Origin: Domibacillus iocasae
Lineage (GTDB): Bacteria > Bacillota > Bacilli > Bacillales > Domibacillaceae
Length of the DNA: 64,000 nucleotides
Reading direction: 5' to 3'
Assembly: GCF_001750285.1 (NCBI RefSeq)
Contig: NZ_MAMP01000024.1
Coordinates: forward strand, 62,001 to 126,000
The notes beneath the pieces were generated by a model. That model made no database searches. It was not told the DNA's origin and saw only the letters and a list, made by a program, of their open reading frames with translations. The number at the start of each line of letters is the position of its first letter. The stretch's first letter is position 1. This document shows, piece after piece, positions 57,472 to 64,000 of this stretch. A program made the position numbers and the translations under genes.

Positions 57472-57572
57472 ATTTGTTCCCCCTGCTTTAAAGGTACGTA
57501 CCTATATATGTCCATTAAGCATTGTACACTACCCGCCTTTATAAAAAAAGAAAAATGTTTTTTAATAAATCA

Positions 57573-57610
57573 AAAAACCGTCTGTTTTAGTAAAAATCAG
57601 ACGGTTTTAC
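57573..57610 (-). terminator. Intrinsic terminator of topA
   Basis: The minus strand forms AAAACCGTCTG-ATTTTTACTAAAA-CAGACGGTTTT followed by a T-rich stretch. It begins right at the topA stop. Confidence 0.87.
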
Positions 57611-57612
57611 GG

Positions 57613-59691
57613 TTACGATTGCGGCTCTTCTTTATAATCGCATTCTGTACATTGAATCTGTACACCTTTTTTAAGCTTTTTCTCAACAAGCAGCTTTGCA
57701 CATTTCGGACACGGACGTTCAATTGGTTTATCCCATGAAAGAAAATCACATTCTGGAAACCGATCGCATCCATAAAAAATACGCCGTTTTTTACTTTTTC
57801 TTTCTATTATATTACCCTCAGCACATTTCGGGCATTTTACGCCGATTTCTTTGACGATCGCTTTTGTGTTCCGGCATTCAGGAAAATTACTGCACGCCAT
57901 AAATTTTCCATAACGGCCCATTTTAAAAACCATTTCATGCCCGCACTTTTCACAGTCTTCACCAGCAGGTTCATCTTTTATTTCTACCTGCTCCATTTCT
58001 TTTTCGGCTTTTTCCAAGTGACCCTCAAAGCCTTTGTAAAACTCATCAATGACCGCTACCCATTCTTTTATGCCATCTTCTACGCTATCAAGGTCACGTT
58101 CCATTTTCACGGTAAATTCAACGTCGATAATATCAGCAAAAAACTCGACCATCAATTCATGAACGATAGTCCCAAGTTCCGTTGGGACAAACCGTTTATT
58201 ATCAAGTGCCACATAGCCGCGTTTTTGAATCGTATCAAGTGTTGGCGCATACGTGGATGGGCGCCCGATGCCCAGCTCTTCCAGTGTTTTCACAAGACGG
58301 GCTTCCGTATAGCGTGGCGGCGGCTGTGTAAAGTGCTGCTTCGGATCAAGGTCTCCTGACTGTACCTCATCCCCGTTTTCGAGATTTGGAAGAAAATTTT
58401 CTTTTTCTTCTTTCGCATCATCTGAGCCTTCAACGTACACTTTCATAAAACCTTGAAATTTCACCTTTGATCCTGTCGCTCGGAACATGACGTCCCCATT
58501 CACAATATCCGCACTGACTGTATCCATTACTGCAGCGGCCATTTGGCTGGCGATGAACCGTTCCCAAATGAGCTTGTAAAGACGAAGCTGATCGCGTGAT
58601 AAAAAGTCTTTTAGTGCAGATGGTTCACGCAGCGTACTAGTTGGCCGGATCGCTTCGTGCGCATCCTGTGCATTTGGTTTTTTTGTTTCTTTTTTCTGTC
58701 CCTGCTCTTTTGCGTAGTCTTTCCCGTATTGAGAAACGATGTAGTCAAGGCTTTCTGACTGGGCTACTTCTGACACTCGTGTAGAATCTGTCCGCATATA
58801 CGTAATCAAACCGACCGTACCTTCTTTTCCAAGGTCAATCCCTTCATACAACTGCTGGGCAAGCATCATTGTCTTTTTGGCCCTAAAGTTTAATTTTCGG
58901 GCTGCTTCCTGCTGAAGTGAGGATGTTGTAAAAGGAGCTGCTGGATTTCGGCGCCGTTCTTTTTTTGTAACAGAATCCACTGAAAATTGATTGCCATTAA
59001 TAGCAGCTAACACTTTTTTTACATCTGCTTCTGACGTCAGCTTTTCTTTTTTACCATTTAAACCATAAAAAGCAGCACTAAATGTGTCACGGCCTTTTGT
59101 AAATTCGGCTTCGATCGTCCAATATTCTTCCGGAATGAATGCTTTAATTTCATTTTCACGATCAATGACAAGACGAAGCGCTACTGACTGAACACGGCCG
59201 GCACTAAGTCCTTTTTTCACTTTCTTCCATAGTAATGGGCTGATGTTATAGCCGACAAGCCGGTCTAGAATGCGACGTGCCTGCTGGGCATCTACAAGAT
59301 CCATATTAATCGGACGTGGGTGCTTAAAGGACTCCTTAATTGCATCTTTTGTAATTTCATTAAAGACAACCCGGCAGTCAGACGACGTATCAATGTTTAA
59401 TGAATGGGCCAAATGCCAGGCGATGGCTTCCCCTTCACGATCCGGGTCAGCTGCAAGATAGATTTTTTTCGCTTTTTTCGCAGCGGTTTTTAATTCTTTT
59501 AAAACGGGTCCTTTGCCGCGGATCGTAATGTATTTTGGATCGTAGCTATTTTCCGTATCAACGCCCATTTGGCTTTTCGGCAAGTCCCGAATATGTCCCA
59601 TTGATGCGCGCACTTTGTATTTCTTCCCGAGATAGCGTTCAATCGTCTTCGCTTTCGCCGGGGATTCCACTATTACTAAATAATCTGACAT
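57613..59691 (-). CDS. topA: DNA topoisomerase I
   Basis: TopA relaxes negative supercoils through a 5'-phosphotyrosine. The TOPRIM domain has E9 ([15 protein letters not shown]) and [13 protein letters not shown] (82-94); the catalytic tyrosine is Y298 in [12 protein letters not shown]. Three C-terminal zinc ribbons follow, with CEKCGHEM...[12 protein letters not shown]...CDRFPEC and CPKCAKLL...CTEC. It is 692 residues, like B. subtilis (691). It has its own promoter upstream and a terminator downstream. Confidence 0.99.
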   Translation of the reverse strand: MSDYLVIVESPAKAKTIERYLGKKYKVRASMGHIRDLPKSQMGVDTENSYDPKYITIRGKGPVLKELKTAAKKAKKIYLAADPDREGEAIAWHLAHSLNIDTSSDCRVVFNEITKDAIKESFKHPRPINMDLVDAQQARRILDRLVGYNISPLLWKKVKKGLSAGRVQSVALRLVIDRENEIKAFIPEEYWTIEAEFTKGRDTFSAAFYGLNGKKEKLTSEADVKKVLAAINGNQFSVDSVTKKERRRNPAAPFTTSSLQQEAARKLNFRAKKTMMLAQQLYEGIDLGKEGTVGLITYMRTDSTRVSEVAQSESLDYIVSQYGKDYAKEQGQKKETKKPNAQDAHEAIRPTSTLREPSALKDFLSRDQLRLYKLIWERFIASQMAAAVMDTVSADIVNGDVMFRATGSKVKFQGFMKVYVEGSDDAKEEKENFLPNLENGDEVQSGDLDPKQHFTQPPPRYTEARLVKTLEELGIGRPSTYAPTLDTIQKRGYVALDNKRFVPTELGTIVHELMVEFFADIIDVEFTVKMERDLDSVEDGIKEWVAVIDEFYKGFEGHLEKAEKEMEQVEIKDEPAGEDCEKCGHEMVFKMGRYGKFMACSNFPECRNTKAIVKEIGVKCPKCAEGNIIERKSKKRRIFYGCDRFPECDFLSWDKPIERPCPKCAKLLVEKKLKKGVQIQCTECDYKEEPQS

Positions 59692-59735
59692 AAAATAAAG
59701 CCTCCCCCGAGAGGTAAAATGAATAATTAGACATA

Positions 59736-59764
59736 TTATTATGCGGATGCCGCTTGTTTGTCAA
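59736..59764 (-). promoter_or_regulatory. Sigma-A-type promoter of topA
   Basis: On the minus strand a perfect TTGACA (59759-59764) is 17 bases from TAATAA (59736-59741), 45 bases before the topA ATG. Confidence 0.65.
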
Positions 59765-59836
59765 ACGTTTCTCTTTTACATTATTCATTTTTGTTCTCTA
59801 TATGTTACAAAACAGGACATGTTCTGCAAAATCATT

Positions 59837-59877
59837 CTGTTGCAAAATTTATATGATATTGACAGAAATTGCAACTG
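59837..59877. repeat. Inverted repeat in the dprA-topA gap
   Basis: CTGTTGCAA (59837-59845) and TTGCAACTG (59869-59877) form an inverted repeat with one mismatch around an AT-rich centre. Each arm contains the palindrome TTGCAA. It lies about 145 bases before topA and could be a protein-binding site or a weak hairpin; no function is known. Confidence 0.4.
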
Positions 59878-59895
59878 TTTTCGTAAAAAGTTTTT

Positions 59896-60780
59896 TTATT
59901 CCTGCTGAAATTCCATTAAAATATCGTCGGCACAATGAACGATTTTGGCTCCATCTGCAATGAGCGAATGAACACCCTCGGAAAGCGGGTGTGTAATAGG
60001 TCCCGGCACCGCAAAAACATCAATTCCCTGCTCTAACGCAAAGGCAGCTGTAATAAGTGATCCACTTTTTTTCGCTGCCTGAACAACAAGCACACCTTTA
60101 GACAAGCCGCTGACAATTCGATTCCGGGCTGGAAACTGCCATTTTTCCGGCCTTTTTTCCGGTGCATATTCCGATAAAATTAATCCTTCTTTTGAAATTC
60201 GTTGAGCAAGTTGTATATTTTCACGAGGGTAAAAGTGCCCAAATCCGCCTGCGATAACAGCAATTGCCTTACCGCCTGCCTGCAAAGCCAATTCATGTGA
60301 GAATGCATCAATCCCCCTCGCAAGCCCGCTGACAATCGAAATCTTTTTTTCTATTAAAAATGGAATAATCGATTGAAGTGCTTCTTTTCCATATTGATCA
60401 CCATTTCGGGCTCCTACAACAGCAAGCATATTTTCTGTTTTCAATAAGTTCACATCCCCCATTGCAAACAAGCCCCACGGAGGCTGTGGAAGCCGTTTCA
60501 ACTGTTTAGGGTACTTCTTATCATATATTGGAATAAAGGTCGATGAGGACTTCATTAATGAAGAATACAGATGGTTGAATGATAAAGAGTGAAGCTTTTG
60601 TAAAATGAGGTCTGCTTGTTGAGCGGATCGTCCGGTGATCTGAGCATATTCTGCCTTTGTCATACAGGAAATTTTTTCTAAATCAGGATCTTGTTTAAAT
60701 AATAAATACTGATCTTTCCAGCTAATCCCCGGGCAATATTGCAGCTTTAACAGCCATTTTGTTGTTTCATCCATGTTCAT
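59896..60780 (-). CDS. dprA: DNA processing protein DprA (Smf)
   Basis: DprA loads RecA on incoming single-stranded DNA during transformation. The Rossmann-like core is clear: AVVGARNGDQYGKEAL, IVSGLARGIDAFSHELAL, AVIAGGFGHFYPREN and VVQAAKKSGSLITAAFALEQGIDVFAVPGPI. At 294 residues it ends soon after the core, so there is no long C-terminal winged helix, as in B. subtilis (297). It follows sucD and probably shares readthrough transcription; no separate promoter is visible in the 59-base gap. Confidence 0.95.
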   Translation of the reverse strand: MNMDETTKWLLKLQYCPGISWKDQYLLFKQDPDLEKISCMTKAEYAQITGRSAQQADLILQKLHSLSFNHLYSSLMKSSSTFIPIYDKKYPKQLKRLPQPPWGLFAMGDVNLLKTENMLAVVGARNGDQYGKEALQSIIPFLIEKKISIVSGLARGIDAFSHELALQAGGKAIAVIAGGFGHFYPRENIQLAQRISKEGLILSEYAPEKRPEKWQFPARNRIVSGLSKGVLVVQAAKKSGSLITAAFALEQGIDVFAVPGPITHPLSEGVHSLIADGAKIVHCADDILMEFQQE

Positions 60781-60807
60781 TTCCCTCCTTTAATTGAAAC
60801 AAAATGA

Positions 60808-60830
60808 GACGCCTGATTGGATCAGGCGTC
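60808..60830 (-). terminator. Hairpin terminator after sucD
   Basis: The minus strand forms GACGCCTGAT-CCA-ATCAGGCGTC, a perfect ten-pair stem, followed by TCATTTTG. The weak U tract suggests partial termination, which would let dprA be read through. Confidence 0.72.
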
Positions 60831-60839
60831 CATTTATCA

Positions 60840-61742
60840 TTAATGTGTTTTACATTCTTCCAAAAGTCCTTTTTCTTCAAGCACCTTAATTAACGTTTCA
60901 CCCATAACAGATGGCGTTTCCGCTACTTGAATGCCACATTCGTTCATAACGCGAATTTTTTCATCTGCTGTTCCTTTACCGCCTGAAATAATTGCACCGG
61001 CATGGCCCATGCGTTTTCCTGGAGGTGCTGTGCGGCCACCGATAAAGCCAACAACCGGTTTAGTCATATTTGCTTTTACCCATTCAGCCGCTTCCTCTTC
61101 GGCAGTACCGCCAATTTCACCGATCATAATGACCGCTTTGGTTTCTGGATCTTCATTGAATGCTTTTAATACATCGATAAAGTCCGTTCCGTTAACTGGA
61201 TCACCGCCTATGCCGACAGCAGTAGATTGGCCAATGCCTGCCTGTGTAAGCTGGTGAACCGCTTCATACGTAAGCGTGCCGGAGCGTGATACAACGCCGA
61301 CATGGCCTTTCGTATGAATGTAGCCTGGCATGATACCGATTTTGCACTCATCCGGTGTGATGACGCCCGGGCAGTTCGGTCCAACGAGACGTGTTTTCTT
61401 TCCTTGCATGTATCTTTTTACTTTGACCATATCAAGCACTGGAATATGCTCTGTAATACAAATGGCCAAATCAAGATCCGCATCAACCGCTTCCAAAATC
61501 GCATCCGCTGCAAATGGAGCAGGGACGTAAATAACTGAAGCGTTTGCGCCAGTTTCTTTTACTGCTTCCGCCAATGTATTAAATACCGGTACACCTTCCA
61601 CTTCAGTGCCGCCTTTTCCAGGTGTGACACCGCCGACGATTTTCGTGCCGTATTCAAGCATTTGTTTTGTATGGAAAAGGGCAGTAGCGCCCGTAATACC
61701 TTGAACAATTACCTTTGTATCTTTATTAATAAATACACTCAT
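60840..61742 (-). CDS. sucD: Succinyl-CoA ligase alpha subunit
   Basis: SucD is the CoA-binding, phosphohistidine subunit of the citric-acid-cycle enzyme that makes ATP or GTP from succinyl-CoA. The active histidine is H247 in [21 protein letters not shown], the CoA-binding Rossmann domain has [17 protein letters not shown] near residue 13, and a [10 protein letters not shown] motif is present. It is 300 residues. It follows sucC by 34 bases and is followed by a terminator-like hairpin. Confidence 0.99.
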   Translation of the reverse strand: MSVFINKDTKVIVQGITGATALFHTKQMLEYGTKIVGGVTPGKGGTEVEGVPVFNTLAEAVKETGANASVIYVPAPFAADAILEAVDADLDLAICITEHIPVLDMVKVKRYMQGKKTRLVGPNCPGVITPDECKIGIMPGYIHTKGHVGVVSRSGTLTYEAVHQLTQAGIGQSTAVGIGGDPVNGTDFIDVLKAFNEDPETKAVIMIGEIGGTAEEEAAEWVKANMTKPVVGFIGGRTAPPGKRMGHAGAIISGGKGTADEKIRVMNECGIQVAETPSVMGETLIKVLEEKGLLEECKTH

Positions 61743-61776
61743 GCCTGTACCTGCCTTTCTATTGTCAACATCCTGA

Positions 61777-62937
61777 TTATTTTACGAGACTAACGATTTT
61801 TTGTGCGCCATCTGCCATTGAATCCGCGGAAACAATGTCAAGTCCTGACTGATTCAAGATTTCTTTACCTGCATCTACATTCGTTCCTTCTAAACGAACA
61901 ACGAGCGGTACAGATAAGCTTACTTGCTTCGCAGCTTCTACAACACCTGTAGCAATGACGTCACATTTCATAATACCGCCGAAAATGTTAACGAAAATTC
62001 CTTTTACATTTTCATCGGAAAGGATAATTTTAAACGCTTCCGTTACTTTTTCAGCTGTTGCGCCGCCGCCAACATCAAGGAAGTTAGCCGGGTCGCCGCC
62101 GTAATGCTTGATAATATCCATCGTAGCCATCGCAAGACCAGCGCCATTTACCATACAGCCGATGTTTCCGCCGAGTGAAATATAGCTAAGGTCATATTTA
62201 GATGCTTCGATTTCTTTTTCATCTTCTTCATCGAGATCACGGTATTCCAAAATGTCTTTATGGCGGTACAAGGCATTTGAATCAAAGTTTAATTTTGCAT
62301 CAAGTGCCATTACTTTGCCGTCGCCTGTTACAACAAGCGGATTGATTTCAGCAATTGAGCAGTCTTTTTCCACAAATGCTGTGTAAAGGCTCATCATGAA
62401 TTTCACTGCCTGTCCAACAAGCTCTTTCGGAATGTTGATGTTGAAAGCAACTCGGCGAGCCTGGTACGGGCTAAGACCTGTTACTGGATCAATGTACTCT
62501 TTGAAGATTTTTTCAGGCGTTGCTTCTGCCACCTCTTCAATTTCCGTTCCACCTTCTTCAGATGCCATTAAAACAACTTGAGAAGTAGCTCGGTCAAGGA
62601 CAAGACCAATATAGTATTCTTTTTTAATATCGCATCCTTCTTCAATAAGAAGGCGCTTTACTTCTTTGCCTTCAGGACCTGTTTGGTGCGTGACCAATAC
62701 TTTGCCGAGAATTTCTTCTGCATATGTACGTACTTCATCGAGATTCTTTGCGACCTTAACTCCGCCCGCTTTTCCGCGGCCGCCCGCATGAATCTGTGCT
62801 TTGACAACGTTTACTGCTGTGCCAAGTTCTTTCGCTGCTTCAACCGCTTCTTCAACGGAAAATGCAACCTTCCCATTCGGCACGGCAACGCCGTAGCTTC
62901 TGAGAACTTCTTTCCCTTGATACTCATGAATATTCAT
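61777..62937 (-). CDS. sucC: Succinyl-CoA ligase beta subunit
   Basis: SucC binds succinate and the nucleotide through an ATP-grasp fold. It begins [17 protein letters not shown] and has [26 protein letters not shown] and a C-terminal [17 protein letters not shown] segment. I choose the ATG ending at 62937 (386 residues) behind AGGAGG; an upstream in-frame codon lacks a site. B. subtilis SucC is 385. It is the first gene of sucCD, with a sigma-A-type promoter. Confidence 0.99.
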   Translation of the reverse strand: MNIHEYQGKEVLRSYGVAVPNGKVAFSVEEAVEAAKELGTAVNVVKAQIHAGGRGKAGGVKVAKNLDEVRTYAEEILGKVLVTHQTGPEGKEVKRLLIEEGCDIKKEYYIGLVLDRATSQVVLMASEEGGTEIEEVAEATPEKIFKEYIDPVTGLSPYQARRVAFNINIPKELVGQAVKFMMSLYTAFVEKDCSIAEINPLVVTGDGKVMALDAKLNFDSNALYRHKDILEYRDLDEEDEKEIEASKYDLSYISLGGNIGCMVNGAGLAMATMDIIKHYGGDPANFLDVGGGATAEKVTEAFKIILSDENVKGIFVNIFGGIMKCDVIATGVVEAAKQVSLSVPLVVRLEGTNVDAGKEILNQSGLDIVSADSMADGAQKIVSLVK

Positions 62938-62995
62938 CTTCCAGCCTCCTATCGATCTCAAAACATAGTCTCATAACAAAACAGACTGCGACTTC

Positions 62996-63024
62996 ATTGT
63001 AGAGAAAAAACGAAATGATGTCCA
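62996..63024 (-). promoter_or_regulatory. Sigma-A-type promoter of sucCD
   Basis: TGGACA (63019-63024) and TACAAT (62996-63001) on the minus strand are 17 bases apart, each 5 of 6 to consensus. They lie just after the ylqH terminator. Confidence 0.75.
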
Positions 63025-63036
63025 GTTTTTGAACAT

Positions 63037-63065
63037 AAAAAAACCGCTCTTTTTTTCAAGAACGG
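63037..63065 (-). terminator. Intrinsic terminator of ylqG-ylqH
   Basis: The minus strand forms CCGTTCTT-GAAAAA-AAGAGCGG with one G-U pair, followed by TTTTTTTATG. It separates ylqH from the sucC promoter. Confidence 0.83.
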
Positions 63066-63074
63066 AGAATTTCT

Positions 63075-63088
63075 GCAAAACGCTTACA
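63075..63088 (+). promoter_or_regulatory. cre-like site upstream of sucCD
   Basis: GCAAAACGCTTACA matches the CcpA operator consensus TGNAARCGNWWWCA except for the first two bases. It lies about 50 bases upstream of the sucC -35 box and just after ylqH. Binding is not shown; a chance match is quite possible. Confidence 0.25.
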
Positions 63089-63092
63089 ATGT

Positions 63093-63365
63093 TTATTTAT
63101 CAAGGCGCCGGTCGAGACGGTATACGAAGGCAAATACTTCGGCAACCGCCTGGTATAGATCTTCTGGAATCGCTTCATTTATCTCAAGCTGGCTGAGCAG
63201 TTCAACAAGCCCGGGGTCTTCTTGAATCGGAATATTGTTTTCTTTTGCTGATTCGATAATTTGATCAGCAATAAGCCCTTTTCCTTTTGCTTTTACAATT
63301 GGCGCCCCCGTTGAATCCGGGTTATAAGACAGCGCGGCTGCCTGTTTGCGGATTGGCTGATTCAT
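63093..63365 (-). CDS. ylqH: YlqH, FlhB C-terminal-tail-like protein
   Basis: The 90-residue product aligns with the part of FlhB that follows its self-cleavage site: compare APIVKAKGKGLIADQIIESAKENNIPI with the FlhB stretch APYVVAKGTDYVAQKIKLIAKENDVMM, and EDLYQAVAEVFAFVYRLDRR with EAFFKAIAEILAYVYRIKNK. The NPTH motif and membrane helices are absent. Its ATG overlaps the ylqG stop by 4 bases. I infer a link to flagellar export control from similarity; its function is not established. Confidence 0.92.
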   Translation of the reverse strand: MNQPIRKQAAALSYNPDSTGAPIVKAKGKGLIADQIIESAKENNIPIQEDPGLVELLSQLEINEAIPEDLYQAVAEVFAFVYRLDRRLDK

Positions 63366-64000
63366 ATACGAATATCCACCTCCGTGTAGCCGTTATCGTC
63401 CATAATGCGGGCAAGGGGCGGCTTTGATTGCTCCTCACCACCCTGCTGGGACGGTTGTTCTTTGAAATGAACACCTGACAGCCGGTATCCGCTTCCTTCA
63501 AGTGCTTCTTTCAAAGAGTCAAATGCCGGAACACTTAATTTCTTCAAAAGAGGACTAGGTGTCTCTGCCATAATATTGACATGCACGATCCGATTTTGCA
63601 CTTGCATATCAATCACCGTGTTTCGTAAATTTGGCATTTCCACATAAAATAAAACTCGACAAAAATCAGCATCAATTTTCCCGTCTGCTTTTTTCTTTCC
63701 CTGCCATTTGATCGTGACATCTCCTCTAAACTCACCAAATTGAAGAGGAGACTGCATAACAAGCTGCTGCAGCGGGCCAGAGTCAGCCGATAAAATATGC
63801 TGGGCGTTCAGACGGCCGACCAGCTGCTCCGCTGCTTCTCTGACCGGCGCAGGCATCGTTTCCGCCATCAGTTTAATCAATTCCTGCTTGACTGTCTGCG
63901 GCATGGCTTCCGGTCCATTTTTCGATGCAATCATCGCTTCGTGATCTAGTCCAAGAAAGCGAAACGCATCGCGTAATGACCCACCTGCCGTTGGTTCCTG
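63362..64000 (-). CDS. ylqG: YlqG, FliK-like C-terminal part, N-terminus beyond window
   Basis: The frame is open from the stop at 63362 to the window edge (213 codons), so the start lies outside. An internal ATG at 63934 is not the start, since coding-like sequence (a GSLRDAFRFLGLDHEAM segment) continues upstream in frame. The visible C-terminal region (FCRVLFYVEMPNLRNTVIDMQV, VHVNIMAETPSPLLKKLSVPAFDSLKEALEGSGYRLSGVHFKE) resembles the Flg_hook domain of FliK. Together with YlqH it forms a FliK/FlhB-tail-like pair outside the fla/che operon. Confidence 0.85.
   Translation of the reverse strand, partial: QEPTAGGSLRDAFRFLGLDHEAMIASKNGPEAMPQTVKQELIKLMAETMPAPVREAAEQLVGRLNAQHILSADSGPLQQLVMQSPLQFGEFRGDVTIKWQGKKKADGKIDADFCRVLFYVEMPNLRNTVIDMQVQNRIVHVNIMAETPSPLLKKLSVPAFDSLKEALEGSGYRLSGVHFKEQPSQQGGEEQSKPPLARIMDDNGYTEVDIRI

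Overview
This window is a stretch of the core chromosome of a Gram-positive, motile bacterium of the family Bacillaceae. Every protein gene I can support (65, two of them cut by the window edges) lies on the minus strand. The gene order is, read backwards, almost exactly the order known from Bacillus subtilis between ylqG and mlpA: ylqG-ylqH-sucCD-dprA-topA-trmFO-xerC-hslVU-codY, then the long fla/che flagellar and chemotaxis operon, then sigD-swrB, rpsB-tsf-pyrH-frr-uppS-cdsA-dxr-rasP-proS-polC, rimP-nusA-ylxR-ylxQ-infB-rbfA, truB-ribF-rpsO-pnp and an M16 peptidase. The PolC-type polymerase, CodY, SigD, SwrB/SwrD, CheC/CheD and FliY all point to Bacillaceae. I do not see enough to name a genus or species. 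I see no rRNA or tRNA gene, CRISPR array, prophage or insertion sequence.

Layout in the direction of transcription (from 64000 down to 1): (a) 63.1-64.0 kb, a FliK-like/FlhB-tail-like pair (YlqG end, YlqH). (b) 60.8-62.9 kb, succinyl-CoA ligase with its own promoter. (c) 59.9-52.4 kb, DNA uptake/topology (dprA, topA), tRNA methylation (trmFO) and the xerC-hslVU-codY operon, ending in a strong terminator. (d) 52.2-26.2 kb, the fla/che operon: basal body and MS ring, export ATPase, hook cap and hook, switch (FliM, FliY), export gate, FlhF/FlhG placement GTPase/ATPase, and the chemotaxis core. It begins at a sigma-A-type promoter and ends in a strong terminator after cheD. (e) 26.2-24.5 kb, sigD, an unnamed small gene and swrB, with a separate sigma-A-type promoter before sigD. 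(f) 24.5-17.1 kb, translation factors (S2, EF-Ts, ribosome recycling), UMP kinase, and the isoprenoid/phospholipid/membrane-protease genes uppS, cdsA, dxr, rasP. (g) 17.1-11.0 kb, proS and polC. (h) 10.9-3.7 kb, the nusA-infB operon behind a two-hairpin leader, then truB-ribF-rpsO. (i) 3.6-1 kb, pnp, a repeat-like gap and the M16 peptidase.

Differences from the textbook order are few. A terminator/promoter pair separates sigD from fla/che. IF2 lacks the usual N-terminal segment and uses a TTG start. The ylxP gene (between infB and rbfA) and ylxY gene (between pnp and mlpA) are absent, and a repeat-like element occupies the ylxY position. A second structured element with a long terminator hairpin lies between rbfA and truB. 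A small gene of a flagellar-operon family sits between flgD and flgE.

I did not find a convincing undescribed multi-gene system. The most interesting leads are regulatory (sigD uncoupling, the rimP-nusA leader, the rbfA-truB element, the swrD hairpin) and the little-studied YlqG/YlqH pair. All start choices, promoters and hairpins were made by eye and are not computed predictions.
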